Numbered from the stretch's first letter, positions 14,433 through 22,609 are shown. The stretch: 35,627 bases of DNA from a virus (IMGVR_UViG_3300022939_001307:1-35627); one strand, 5' to 3'. A program made the numbers and translations. The notes: generated by a model not told the origin, from the sequence alone.

Positions 14433-15926
14433 ATGAATCCTTTTTACACACTTATTCCTGACGACAAACCTGCACTTAGTGATATCAATGAAACTATCAC
14501 ATACAGAGAATTAATTAGTCGTGCAATTGAAAAACGTGACTGGCTTGTAAGCATGGGCTACAAGCATGGACACAGAATTGGCATTGCAGGCAAAAACGAT
14601 GTCAGAACGTATGTTTATTATCTTGCAGGACAAATGTTAAGTAGTGTAGTTGGTTTGCGTAGTGATTTTAAAGGCAATGACTGGAATTATAAAATACCTG
14701 CAGCAAATATTAATGTAGTACTTGAGCTAGGTGAAAACGACGACGATCTAAAAGTGCATCATCAAAATTTTGATAAGTCAACAGAGTGTTACAAAGAATA
14801 TGCTGTTTATTTTAGTAGCGGTACAACCAGTAACAAATGGGGATCTCCACAAGCAACACCAATGGTATGGGACGTAGATGACTTTAATTGGGGCATGGGT
14901 GCAGATATTGTAAACTACAACAGAGAAGTTATTAATCCTTACTATAGAGAAAGTGATGAAAACATTCAAATACAGCCTATGCACGCCTGGATGGGTTGGG
15001 GGCAAGAGTGTACAACATTAAATCTCATTAAGCATGGACATACAATTCTTGTAGGCGACATTACTGAATGGGACGAACTTGTAGAACGTTTTAAACCAAC
15101 ATGGACTGTAATGTTTCCAATGATTGCATTTAAACTTATGGATAAGAATAAAGGAGGCGGGCACCCAATCAAATGTGTTGAAATGTCAGGTGCCCGTGTT
15201 ACTGAAAAACAAGTTGAGCAAATGCGTGAGTTTTTTAACTGCGGATACTTTGTAAGCCACTATGGTACAAGCCAAAGTGGAAACTTTATGCACAACTCAG
15301 GAGACGGAAGTAATTTGCAAAACATTGGAAAGCCATGTGAAGGATTTATTCATGCATATGGTAAAGATTTTGTACGTATTGGAAAACACGGAACACTTGA
15401 AGTTAAATGGCATGGCAGTCCGCCTCACTACACAAATGAAGAAGGATATTACGATACCAATGATGTAGTTGAATTAGGTGAAGACGGTAATTATATTTTC
15501 AAAGGTCGTGCAAATGAAATGCTTATGATACGTGGTGGAAGTAAATTACAAGCACCAAGTATTGAAGACAGAATACTAGAAAACTTTGGAATAAAAGAAG
15601 CATATGTATTTCCAATTCCAGAAAGTGATGTCAATATTGAAACTGATCAAGCAGACACTCGTGTAAAAATAACACGTGAAGAAATTGATAGCGGTATATT
15701 ATATCAATTACCAGGTCTGTTATATTATGGTGACATGACAACTGAAGAAATGCATGAATGGTGCGAAGAAAATTTACCATTGTATCATCGTCCAGTACAC
15801 ATTTACAGATTAAAAGATACTCTTAGCTCATTTACAGAGTCTGAAGTTTGGAAAGTTAGAAGATTAGCAATGCACGACACACTAACTGAAAACTATCAGG
15901 AGTGGTGTGATGACTGGCAACTATAA
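14433..15926 (+). CDS. ANL-superfamily acyl-adenylate-forming enzyme
   Basis: 497 residues from ATG 14433, two bases after the thyA stop. Adenylates a carboxylate with ATP. Motifs: phosphate loop SSGTTSNKWGSPQ at 128-140, A5-like HYGTSQSG at 276-283 (the usual TE is TS here), YYDTND at 339-344 with hinge GRANEMLMIRGG at 358-369, and a C-terminal WKVRR holding the likely catalytic Lys near 475. Both N- and C-terminal subdomains are present, so it can probably do adenylation and perhaps transfer to CoA or a carrier. No carrier protein is visible nearby. Substrate unknown; relatively distant from textbook family members. Confidence 0.82.
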   Translation: MNPFYTLIPDDKPALSDINETITYRELISRAIEKRDWLVSMGYKHGHRIGIAGKNDVRTYVYYLAGQMLSSVVGLRSDFKGNDWNYKIPAANINVVLELGENDDDLKVHHQNFDKSTECYKEYAVYFSSGTTSNKWGSPQATPMVWDVDDFNWGMGADIVNYNREVINPYYRESDENIQIQPMHAWMGWGQECTTLNLIKHGHTILVGDITEWDELVERFKPTWTVMFPMIAFKLMDKNKGGGHPIKCVEMSGARVTEKQVEQMREFFNCGYFVSHYGTSQSGNFMHNSGDGSNLQNIGKPCEGFIHAYGKDFVRIGKHGTLEVKWHGSPPHYTNEEGYYDTNDVVELGEDGNYIFKGRANEMLMIRGGSKLQAPSIEDRILENFGIKEAYVFPIPESDVNIETDQADTRVKITREEIDSGILYQLPGLLYYGDMTTEEMHEWCEENLPLYHRPVHIYRLKDTLSSFTESEVWKVRRLAMHDTLTENYQEWCDDWQL

Positions 15927-16701
15927 TTTACTTTTTATAAATTGTATACAGGGTGCTAACGGTTTTAGACTGGGCCGTGTGCTATCTTGCTATGAGCATG
16001 TATATTGGTATGCACATACCGACAACGGTATGACACCCTGGGAATTTACAACTGATCCTGAATCCACAGTATATGAAGCAAATTTTGCTGAATGCCATTT
16101 TGATAGACTACTAGAAAATGATCACATGGGAGATCGTGTCTATATACCTATGGTTGGTAGCAAGATTGAAAAATATTGGGACAATGATGAATGGATTAAC
16201 CGCTGGTACGAAATCATGTCTAATAGAATTATCCCTGAACCAGACAAGTACTTACCATTTATTGTACATGATAGCCCGAGCTATTTAAGAAAAATATTTC
16301 CCAATTGTTATATTTTTAACTTGATTAGTGATCCAGTAGTCGCCACAAAATGGCACTTTCAAACTAGTTCAAACTATAGAATTGATTACACATTTGAAGG
16401 ACAACGTCCTGACTATAAAAGTAAATGGGTACAACAAATAGAAGAAATGTTAGCAATAAATCCAAAAGCAACACAAAAAGATTTGTGGATGCATACTAAT
16501 AACGGAACAGAACAAGAATATGAAAATTATGTTTATCGTATTCAAGAAGAAAATAATCAACGTAATTTAGCAGAAGCGTCAGCTGCTGACATAACTACAA
16601 CATGGGCAGACTTTGACATACTAGCACTCCAAACTGTTTTTGGTAAAATACATGAAAACTACAAACTGTTGATCCCAGACAGTTTAAAAGTTAAAATATA
16701 A
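15910..16701 (+). CDS. unknown protein, possibly sulfotransferase-like
   Basis: 263 residues from ATG 15910, overlapping the ligase gene by 17 bases. The N-terminus has a hydrophobic strand then QGANGFRLGR at 14-23 (LLFINCIQGANGFRLGRVLS), which resembles the phosphosulfate-binding turn of sulfotransferases. A later NLISDPVVATKWH recalls their second motif. The resemblance is weak and there is no proof of fold. If true, a PAPS supply from the APS-kinase-like gene would be relevant. Otherwise unassigned. The aromatic N-terminal half looks like a conserved viral family. Confidence 0.55.
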   Translation: MTGNYNLLFINCIQGANGFRLGRVLSCYEHVYWYAHTDNGMTPWEFTTDPESTVYEANFAECHFDRLLENDHMGDRVYIPMVGSKIEKYWDNDEWINRWYEIMSNRIIPEPDKYLPFIVHDSPSYLRKIFPNCYIFNLISDPVVATKWHFQTSSNYRIDYTFEGQRPDYKSKWVQQIEEMLAINPKATQKDLWMHTNNGTEQEYENYVYRIQEENNQRNLAEASAADITTTWADFDILALQTVFGKIHENYKLLIPDSLKVKI

Positions 16702-16705
16702 ATAC
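16698..16705 (+). promoter_or_regulatory. late-promoter-like TATAAATAC element
   Basis: TATAAATACGTACATA directly precedes ATG 16713; the octamer ATAAATAC is 16698-16705. No Shine-Dalgarno lies between. The expected start of transcription would fall about three bases before the ATG, i.e. an almost leaderless mRNA. Confidence 0.5.
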
Positions 16706-16712
16706 GTACATA

Positions 16713-17216
16713 ATGATAAAATTAGATTTACAATATGATATCGATAAGATAAGAAATGAACTTGAAATTTTAGTCCAAGAATATATCTATTATTATGATC
16801 TAATAGGACAGGTATTAATTCAGTCTCCAAACGGAGACAATTGGACAGATATTAGAGCACCGTATAAAATACATCCTGATCTCAGAGAATGGGATTTTAA
16901 AAAACCAAATACACCAGACGATTGGGAAATGACACGTTTTATGTTAGAAACTGGTGTGTGTAGAACACGTATATTAAAACTTGAACCAAGACAATGTTAT
17001 ACATGGCATCATGATGTTGGACACAGAATACACTTGGCAGTTAATACACACGAGTCTTGTTTTTTTATTGAAGATGGAAAAATGCTACACATTCCATCAG
17101 ATGGTTATCCATATAAAGTAGATGTAAACAACTATCATACTGCACTTAATGGATCTAATGATGTTGTAAGGACACACTTAGTAGGAGTTATTAGAGATGA
17201 AGCAATGGAATGTTGA
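16713..17216 (+). CDS. 2OG-Fe(II) oxygenase-like (Asp/Asn hydroxylase type)
   Basis: 167 residues. The jelly-roll core has WHHDVGHRIHLAVNT with HxD at 99-101, then a strand CFFIEDGKMLHIP, distal His142 in NNYHTALN and Arg153 in VVRTHLVG. This is the iron and 2-oxoglutarate arrangement of the aspartyl/asparaginyl beta-hydroxylase-like group. It likely hydroxylates a peptide or small molecule using O2 and 2-oxoglutarate. It is followed, with overlap, by the split radical SAM pair. Confidence 0.75.
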   Translation: MIKLDLQYDIDKIRNELEILVQEYIYYYDLIGQVLIQSPNGDNWTDIRAPYKIHPDLREWDFKKPNTPDDWEMTRFMLETGVCRTRILKLEPRQCYTWHHDVGHRIHLAVNTHESCFFIEDGKMLHIPSDGYPYKVDVNNYHTALNGSNDVVRTHLVGVIRDEAMEC

Positions 17217-17472
17217 AATAAATCCTAAATGTGAACACGGTAATGAGCTTTTTGTTACAGCAAAAGGAAAGGTACGTCCTTGTTTTTGGATCAGTGAACG
17301 TAGCGAAGAAAAAGAAATATTTGATAGTGATGACAATTTTAACATTAACAAAACACCATTAAATGAAATAGTAGACGTACATTTAAAAAAATTTACAGAT
17401 GATGTACGAAAAGATCCATACAATGCACTAAAGGTTTGTTTTTATGAATGCTCCGTCAAAAATAAAGATTGA
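17197..17472 (+). CDS. stand-alone SPASM-like cysteine module
   Basis: 91 residues. Cys12 (KCEHG), Cys29 in RPCF, then Cys81 and Cys85 in VCFYEC. This pattern, an N-terminal Cys, a xxPCF pair and a C-terminal CxxxC, is the same as the N-terminal Fe-S-binding part of the 32527-33702 radical SAM protein, where it precedes the core. Here it is a separate gene that overlaps the core-encoding gene by 29 bases, so the two products probably form one enzyme. It starts inside the oxygenase gene after a GTAGGAG. Function inferred. Confidence 0.65.
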   Translation: MKQWNVEINPKCEHGNELFVTAKGKVRPCFWISERSEEKEIFDSDDNFNINKTPLNEIVDVHLKKFTDDVRKDPYNALKVCFYECSVKNKD

Positions 17473-18052
17473 ACTAACATCTAAATGCACATGTGCTTGT
17501 TTTAAATGTCCACGTACAATACTAAAAGGATTGTATGATGAACTAGAAATATCAGTCGACAACGTTAAAAAAGTTCTCGACATGAACCCTAAAAGAATAT
17601 ATTTTATGGGTAACTTGGGAGATCCAATATATCATACAAGGTTTCCTGAGATCATAAGTATGACAAACGAATACAATATACCGTTTAATGTACATACTGT
17701 TGGATCTGGTTACGATGAGAATTGGTGGCGTGATGTATATAATGCATATGACAATGATCAAAGTAACTGGGTGTTTACACTAGATGGTCTTAAATCCACA
17801 GCAGGTAAATATAGAGTCGGATTAGTATACGATGAAACATTTAATGCTATGCGTTTAGGTGCTAAATTAGGTAAAAATATAATGTGGCAGTTTATTGTAC
17901 TTAGACATAATCAACACGATATTACAGAGGCTAAAAGATTAGCAGATGAACACGGAATTAACTTACGTATTGACTTCAATGAACGTTGGGACGGGAACGA
18001 CGATCCGTGGAAGCCAACAATATCTAAAAAAGATATTGACATAGTACAATAG
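17444..18052 (+). CDS. radical SAM core protein, short
   Basis: 202 residues. SAM-cluster motif C15-x3-C19-x2-C22 within SKCTCACFKCPR, followed by a GNLGDPIYH segment replacing the usual GGEP, and later TLDGLKS and QFIVLRHNQHDITEAKRLA. Only about five strands of the barrel seem present and there is no auxiliary-cluster tail. That supports partnership with the preceding Cys module. Neighbouring 2OG oxygenase and SAM synthetase suggest a modification pathway. Substrate unknown. Confidence 0.8.
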   Translation: MNAPSKIKIELTSKCTCACFKCPRTILKGLYDELEISVDNVKKVLDMNPKRIYFMGNLGDPIYHTRFPEIISMTNEYNIPFNVHTVGSGYDENWWRDVYNAYDNDQSNWVFTLDGLKSTAGKYRVGLVYDETFNAMRLGAKLGKNIMWQFIVLRHNQHDITEAKRLADEHGINLRIDFNERWDGNDDPWKPTISKKDIDIVQ

Positions 18053-18063
18053 AGTGCTATAAT
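18036..18063 (+). promoter_or_regulatory. near-consensus sigma70 promoter
   Basis: TTGACA at 18036-18041, 16-base spacer, TATAAT at 18058-18063: both hexamers are perfect consensus. It lies 32 bases before ATG 18096 with AAGGAAAAAAC as ribosome-binding region and overlaps the end of the radical SAM gene. Suggests strong early expression of the transporter genes by host polymerase. Confidence 0.8.
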
Positions 18064-18095
18064 GAAATCATGTAAATTTACATAAAGGAAAAAAC

Positions 18096-19091
18096 ATGAA
18101 GAAAACTTTGACTACTTTTGCTGCATTAGCAGCTACATTAGGTTTCGTCAACACAGCTAGCGCAAGCGAGTGTGGCGACATTACAATGGCAGGTCTCGGT
18201 TGGGGATCTGCAAGTATCTTGGGAGAAATTGACAAACTAGTACTTGAAGAAGGTATGGGTTGTTCAGTAACAATGATCCCAGGCGGCACAGTTCCTTCGT
18301 TTACATCAATGGTTGAGCAAAGCCAACCAGATGTAATGGGCGAGCTATGGCCAAATGCAGCAGGTATTGATTTGTATAATGCTGCACTAGCTGATGGTCG
18401 GATGACAGAATCAGCAGAGCAATCACCAATTGGTGGTGTTGCAGAAGGTTGGTATATCCTACCAAACATTTTGGAAGAGCACCCAGAACTAACTACACTA
18501 GAAGCAGTTCTTGCTCGTCCGGATCTTTTTCCACATCCAGATGATCCTAGCAAGGGAGGTTTTGTAACATGTCCTCCAGGCTCAGGTTGTCAGATCTCAA
18601 ATGCTAACTTGTTTGTTGCAAATGACATGGAAGCAAAAGGTTGGAAAATGATCGAACCAGGTTCATATGCAGCAGAAGATGCAACAATCACTCGTGCATA
18701 TGATCGTGGAGAAGCATGGTTTGGTTACTATAGTGCACCAACTGCGTTTATTGGTAAGTACGACCTACGTCAGCTAGACTGGGGAGTAGACTTTGCAGGA
18801 CAAGAAAACTGGAATTGTATTACAAAGCCAGATTGTCCAAATCCACAACCGTCAAGCTGGACATCATCTTTTGTACGTACTGTATTCACAGATGAGTTTG
18901 CAGCAAGTGGTAGTGCAGATGTGCAAGGTTATTTTGCTGCACGTGTTGTGCCGGGTCCAGTAATGAACGCATTGTTGTTGTACATGGACGATAATCAAGC
19001 AGCACCAGATGAAGTAGCAGAATACTTTGTAGAAAACTACGACATTTGGAAAGATTGGGTTTCAGCAGACGTAGCAGCAAAACTACAGTAA
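18096..19091 (+). CDS. glycine-betaine/choline-type ABC substrate-binding protein (ProX/OpuAC)
   Basis: 331 residues. Signal peptide with KK, a hydrophobic core and an ASA site after residue 23, giving a mature periplasmic protein. The body has the OpuAC/ProX order: LGWGSASILGEIDKLVLEEG, VTMIPGGTVPSFTSMVEQ, a DVMGELWPNAAG pocket segment, GGVAEGWYILP, and a C-terminal VVPGPVMNALLLYMDDN and AEYFVENYDIW. Binds a quaternary amine or similar osmolyte for import. Strong sigma70 promoter upstream; the permease gene starts three bases after its stop. Rare for a phage; probably acquired from a marine host. Ligand specificity is inferred. Confidence 0.88.
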   Translation: MKKTLTTFAALAATLGFVNTASASECGDITMAGLGWGSASILGEIDKLVLEEGMGCSVTMIPGGTVPSFTSMVEQSQPDVMGELWPNAAGIDLYNAALADGRMTESAEQSPIGGVAEGWYILPNILEEHPELTTLEAVLARPDLFPHPDDPSKGGFVTCPPGSGCQISNANLFVANDMEAKGWKMIEPGSYAAEDATITRAYDRGEAWFGYYSAPTAFIGKYDLRQLDWGVDFAGQENWNCITKPDCPNPQPSSWTSSFVRTVFTDEFAASGSADVQGYFAARVVPGPVMNALLLYMDDNQAAPDEVAEYFVENYDIWKDWVSADVAAKLQ

Positions 19092-19094
19092 CCC

Positions 19095-19946
19095 ATGATT
19101 GACCTCTTCGAGTTTCCAGAGCTTAGTCGAAGCGTCATACGTACTATTAAAAAGTCGATTGACAATTCGTTTAGAGAATTCTCTCGTAGCTATGGAGACT
19201 CGATTGAGGTTTTCTTTTACCCGCTAAAGGTTCTTATGAACTGGGTAGAGTTTGCACTCGTTAGTGCACCATGGCCCTTAGCAATGTTTATACTTGCTGG
19301 GGCTGTTTTTTATCTTACTAGAAACAAAAAGCTCTGTGCATGGACTGTAGTGTACATGATTTTTATTGGGGCTTTTGGTTTGTGGGAAGATACAATGTAC
19401 ACACTTAGCCTTGTGCTTGTGTCTGCACTTTTAAGTGTAGTAATAGGTATACCGATTGGTATTTGGATGTCTAGAAAAGATCGTGTACAAAACTTTATAA
19501 ATCCAATACTAGATGTTATGCAAACTATTCCTATCTTTGTTTATTTGATTCCAGTCGTTATGCTACTAGGATTAGGTAAAATACCAGGCGTAATTGCAAT
19601 GACTATCTATGCTGTTCCTCCAATTATACGTTTAACTAACTTAGGCTTACGTCAAGTAGGTATAGGTATGATAGAAGCAGCACTAAGTATGGGCATGAAG
19701 AAGTGGCAAATATTATGGACAATTGAGTTACCGTTGTCAATGAAAAGTATACTTACAGGCACTAACCAAACTATTATGATGGCTATATCTATGGTTGTTA
19801 TTGCTAGTATGATTGGTGTACAAGGATTGGGTGTAAGTGTATTACAAGCTGTACAAAACCAATATATAGGCAGTGGCATTATTAGTGGTACTGCAATTGT
19901 AGGACTTGCAATTATATTAGATAGAGTGGTACAAAATGCAAAATAA
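19095..19946 (+). CDS. betaine-type ABC permease (ProW/OpuAB-like)
   Basis: 283 residues with multiple membrane segments from about residue 60 and the coupling loop EAALSMGMKKWQILWTIELP (194-213), which contacts the ATPase. The rest matches ProW-like permeases (ILDVMQTIPIFVYLIP, VPPIIRLTNLG, GVQGLGVSVLQAVQ). No ATPase (ProV-like) gene follows or occurs in the window, so it may use a host ATPase. The 3' end runs into the start of a methyltransferase gene with an 11-base overlap; the C-terminus stops soon after the last helix. Confidence 0.88.
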   Translation: MIDLFEFPELSRSVIRTIKKSIDNSFREFSRSYGDSIEVFFYPLKVLMNWVEFALVSAPWPLAMFILAGAVFYLTRNKKLCAWTVVYMIFIGAFGLWEDTMYTLSLVLVSALLSVVIGIPIGIWMSRKDRVQNFINPILDVMQTIPIFVYLIPVVMLLGLGKIPGVIAMTIYAVPPIIRLTNLGLRQVGIGMIEAALSMGMKKWQILWTIELPLSMKSILTGTNQTIMMAISMVVIASMIGVQGLGVSVLQAVQNQYIGSGIISGTAIVGLAIILDRVVQNAK

Positions 19947-20565
19947 AACATTTGATTTGGTACGTCGATTGATAACGTACAAGAACAAAAGAACATTTGG
20001 TACGTCGATTGATAACATACAAGAACAAAAGAACATTTACGAAAACTTAGATTTTACAAACGAAGTGGTTTATAAGCAAGGATGGATTGGTTATTCAAAA
20101 ACAGCAGCCTATGTAATTTACAATTTTGAAAAACATATATCAGTAGCGGACATTGGATGTGGTACAGGATTCACTGGAGCTCTTTTAAAACTATCTGGAT
20201 TTGAATCAGTTGACGGTTATGATATTGTAGAAAAATATATTGAAACATCAAAAAAATATTATAATAAAACAGCGTATTGTAATATATTAGAGTCTACTTT
20301 GCCACGCAAATACGATGTAATAATGGCAAGTGGTTTATTTAACTTTTATTGTTTAAGTGCAAAGCCTGCAAAAAATATATACAATAGTTTAAACGACAAT
20401 GGAATTTTTATCATGGTGAATCCAGCAGATCCATCTTATTTAAAAGATCACGGATGGCTAGATCAAAGTTATTTCTCAACTTTATCATCAAGTGATCCGT
20501 TTATAGGACGTAAAACAGATAACACAACCTATAGGTATGTGACAAACATAATGAAAAAGATGTAA
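19936..20565 (+). CDS. SAM-dependent methyltransferase
   Basis: 209 residues. Class I motif ADIGCGTGF at 71-79, then GYDIVEKYI and VIMASGLFNF, typical of small-molecule methyltransferases. The N-terminal ~35 residues derive from a 40-base tandem duplication whose second copy is read in a different frame, so the natural N-terminus may be later. Overlaps the permease gene by 11 bases. Substrate unknown; sits beside the aldo/keto reductase and the tailoring cluster. Confidence 0.8.
   Translation: MQNKTFDLVRRLITYKNKRTFGTSIDNIQEQKNIYENLDFTNEVVYKQGWIGYSKTAAYVIYNFEKHISVADIGCGTGFTGALLKLSGFESVDGYDIVEKYIETSKKYYNKTAYCNILESTLPRKYDVIMASGLFNFYCLSAKPAKNIYNSLNDNGIFIMVNPADPSYLKDHGWLDQSYFSTLSSSDPFIGRKTDNTTYRYVTNIMKKM
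19956..20035 (+). repeat. 40-bp tandem duplication
   Basis: Bases 19956-19995 and 19996-20035 are direct copies (TTTGGTACGTCGATTGATAA, then a GTACAAGAACAAAAGAACA tail) with a single difference, G at 19977 versus A in the second copy. A third start (TTTA) follows. Forty is not a multiple of three, so the duplicate shifts the reading frame inside the methyltransferase N-terminus. Confidence 0.9.
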
Positions 20566-20566
20566 A

Positions 20567-21517
20567 ATGCAAAATAAAATCTGTGTTGGAACAATGCTTT
20601 GGGGATCAAGAACTGATGCACATGAAGCACACAATATTATTAATACTGCACTAGACAACGGTATTGACTTTTTTGATACTGCACAGAAGTATCCTACTTT
20701 TCCGTACAGCGAATGGACACATGGTGTAAGTGAACTAATACTAGGAGATTGGATACGTGCTAACGGTAAAAAATTACGTGTTAGTACTAAGTTAAAAAGT
20801 CCAATAATACCAGAAGACATATCAGAATATGTAGACAATAGTTTGCTACGTTTAGGTATAGATTGTATTGATTATTGTCATTTGCATTGGCCTAGCAGAC
20901 CACATTATCATTTTAGAAAAGTTTGGATGTATGATCCTACTGAAACAGACACGCAAGAAACACTTGATCATTTTGATCAATGTAGTGAAGTTTTAAATAA
21001 TTTACAGTGTCAAGGAAAGATAAAACACATATGTATGAGCAATGAAACTGCTTGGGGTATTACACAGTGGGCGCAACGTCTAAATTTAGATTATGTGCAG
21101 CAAGAATATAGTTTGCTACATAGACTATTTGAATTAGATGTAGCAGAAGCATGTCATCACAATAACATAAAACTACTTGCTTGGTCTCCACTTGCTGGTG
21201 GATTACTAACAGGCAAGTATACAGATACAATTACTCCAGAAAACAGTAGAAGATCATACGGTGGACTAGGACCACGTGATAATGTAAATGTCTGGGAACC
21301 TATTAGAAGATACAAAAACATAGCACAAGATGCTAGTATAACACTAACACAAATGAGTATTGCCTGGGTAATGAGTAGTCCATTATTAGAAGCTATAATA
21401 CTAGGCGTAACTAACGCTCAACAATTAGAAGAAAATATTTCAACAATTGTAAAATTAGATGAAGAAACACTGTTTAGAATAAGACATGTTTATCAAGACC
21501 ATCCGTTACCATTTTAA
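20567..21517 (+). CDS. aldo/keto reductase
   Basis: 316 residues, TIM-barrel NAD(P)H oxidoreductase. Catalytic tetrad in place: Asp37 and Tyr42 in DFFDTAQKYP, Lys in VSTKLK (about 75), and His107 in YCHLHWP. NADP-site segment SMAWVM-like is seen as SIAWVMSSP, with ILGVTNAQQLEEN near the end. It reduces an aldehyde or keto group; similar enzymes occur in nucleotide-sugar and O-antigen pathways. The start shares AAATGCAAAATAAAA with the start of the methyltransferase gene. Ends tail-to-tail with the minus-strand cluster. Confidence 0.88.
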   Translation: MQNKICVGTMLWGSRTDAHEAHNIINTALDNGIDFFDTAQKYPTFPYSEWTHGVSELILGDWIRANGKKLRVSTKLKSPIIPEDISEYVDNSLLRLGIDCIDYCHLHWPSRPHYHFRKVWMYDPTETDTQETLDHFDQCSEVLNNLQCQGKIKHICMSNETAWGITQWAQRLNLDYVQQEYSLLHRLFELDVAEACHHNNIKLLAWSPLAGGLLTGKYTDTITPENSRRSYGGLGPRDNVNVWEPIRRYKNIAQDASITLTQMSIAWVMSSPLLEAIILGVTNAQQLEENISTIVKLDEETLFRIRHVYQDHPLPF

Positions 21518-21930
21518 GCAACAGTAATTGCAAACCTTACCCAATTGATATTGTGCACAGTATGCCATTGGTCTACTCGTAATTTGTGCCAGCGACTAAG
21601 TTCTAATACTACATCGTCTATTTTGTCACCAAATTCATCAGTATACCAAGCAGTACTCACATCGTTACCTCCAGTATCAATTAAAAAGTTTATAGCGGTA
21701 TCTCTGCCTCTGTCAACATGACATGGAATGTCTTTTATTAGTGTTTGGTATCTAAACTTTGTTCTGTCAGGAAATATATTTTGTAACCAATCACGTAGTT
21801 CTGGCTGCACTTCATGTATAGTATAATTTTTAGTATGCCCACCAAAAATGTTTTCAAGTTGTAAAACTTTTTCAAGTGGAAGAATTAATTCTTGCGGTGG
21901 GCTAGGCAAATCTAAGTATTCATAGTACAT
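21514..21930 (-). CDS. 2OG-Fe(II) oxygenase-like protein, 138 aa
   Basis: ATG 21930 is chosen: AGAGGA lies upstream, and the longer frame from 22032 would start inside the neighbouring gene. HxD is CHVDRGR (71-73), distal His123 in DQWHTVHN and Arg132 in WVRFAI, on the usual double-stranded beta-helix strands. Likely an Asp-hydroxylase-type dioxygenase. It overlaps the 3' end of the plus-strand aldo/keto reductase gene by four bases and overlaps its upstream oxygenase-like neighbour by 11. Confidence 0.7.
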   Translation of the reverse strand: MYYEYLDLPSPPQELILPLEKVLQLENIFGGHTKNYTIHEVQPELRDWLQNIFPDRTKFRYQTLIKDIPCHVDRGRDTAINFLIDTGGNDVSTAWYTDEFGDKIDDVVLELSRWHKLRVDQWHTVHNINWVRFAITVA

Positions 21931-22609
21931 GTTTAAATAAATCCTCTTGGCTGTCTGTATGTAGTGCAATAAAAAATTGATATCCAATTTCATCATCAAC
22001 TGTGCGAGCAGCATGTATAATACTAGTATCAATTACATATAATCTGCCTGGCTCGACTAATTCAGGAGGATAATCAACAATATCAGGATCCATACTAGGA
22101 ACCATGGCAGGCAATTCACATCTTCTTTGCTCTCTGTCAAATTGTATACGTGCCAAATCTGGATTATTTGTTCCCCATAATCGTAATATTGGACTGGGAA
22201 ACCAAGTATCCACATGTGGAAAGAAAGCAGTTTCTTGATCCCAACGTAATATACAACTGCGAAGCATATATTGTTTTAAATCGTTTAACGGATCAAAACA
22301 AGATTCGTCTAGCACGGGTGTGGGCACAGTAAAGTCTCTGTCGTATACAGGATCTTCAATTAGATCTCCATTGGGCCTATTCCATTCATCCAGTGGGTAA
22401 CATGTTATTTCTGGATTATTGTACAGGCTACCATTTTCGTTTACTAGTGGCAATCCATAACGTGGCATGTGCTGTTTTTTTCTACCCCAACTTCTAAATG
22501 CATAATGATATTTGGTCATAGTTTCTTCAAACTTGTCTACATCAATTATAATGTCTGTGGGTTGCATTACTACTGGATGTAGTGCTGCATATTCATTTAA
22601 TCCAAGCAT
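21920..22609 (-). CDS. 2OG-Fe(II) oxygenase-like protein, 229 aa
   Basis: HVD at 132-134 in FFPHVDTWFPSP, distal His199 in DTSIIHAARTVDDE, followed by a strand GYQFFIALH. These fit a 2-oxoglutarate dioxygenase metal site, though the 2OG-binding Arg is uncertain (Arg202 is a candidate). The N-terminal half is proline-rich and unrecognised. It starts inside the end of the mini-adenylation gene by 17 bases, suggesting joint translation. Confidence 0.65.
   Translation of the reverse strand: MLGLNEYAALHPVVMQPTDIIIDVDKFEETMTKYHYAFRSWGRKKQHMPRYGLPLVNENGSLYNNPEITCYPLDEWNRPNGDLIEDPVYDRDFTVPTPVLDESCFDPLNDLKQYMLRSCILRWDQETAFFPHVDTWFPSPILRLWGTNNPDLARIQFDREQRRCELPAMVPSMDPDIVDYPPELVEPGRLYVIDTSIIHAARTVDDEIGYQFFIALHTDSQEDLFKHVL

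Noticed and set aside
18068-18553. 161-codon minus-strand frame inside the binding-protein gene
   Set aside because: Ser/Pro-rich composition typical of a shadow frame, opposite to a gene with promoter, signal peptide and family match.
19652-19996. Minus-strand frame of 114 codons across permease and duplication
   Set aside because: Antisense shadow of the permease; no start signals.
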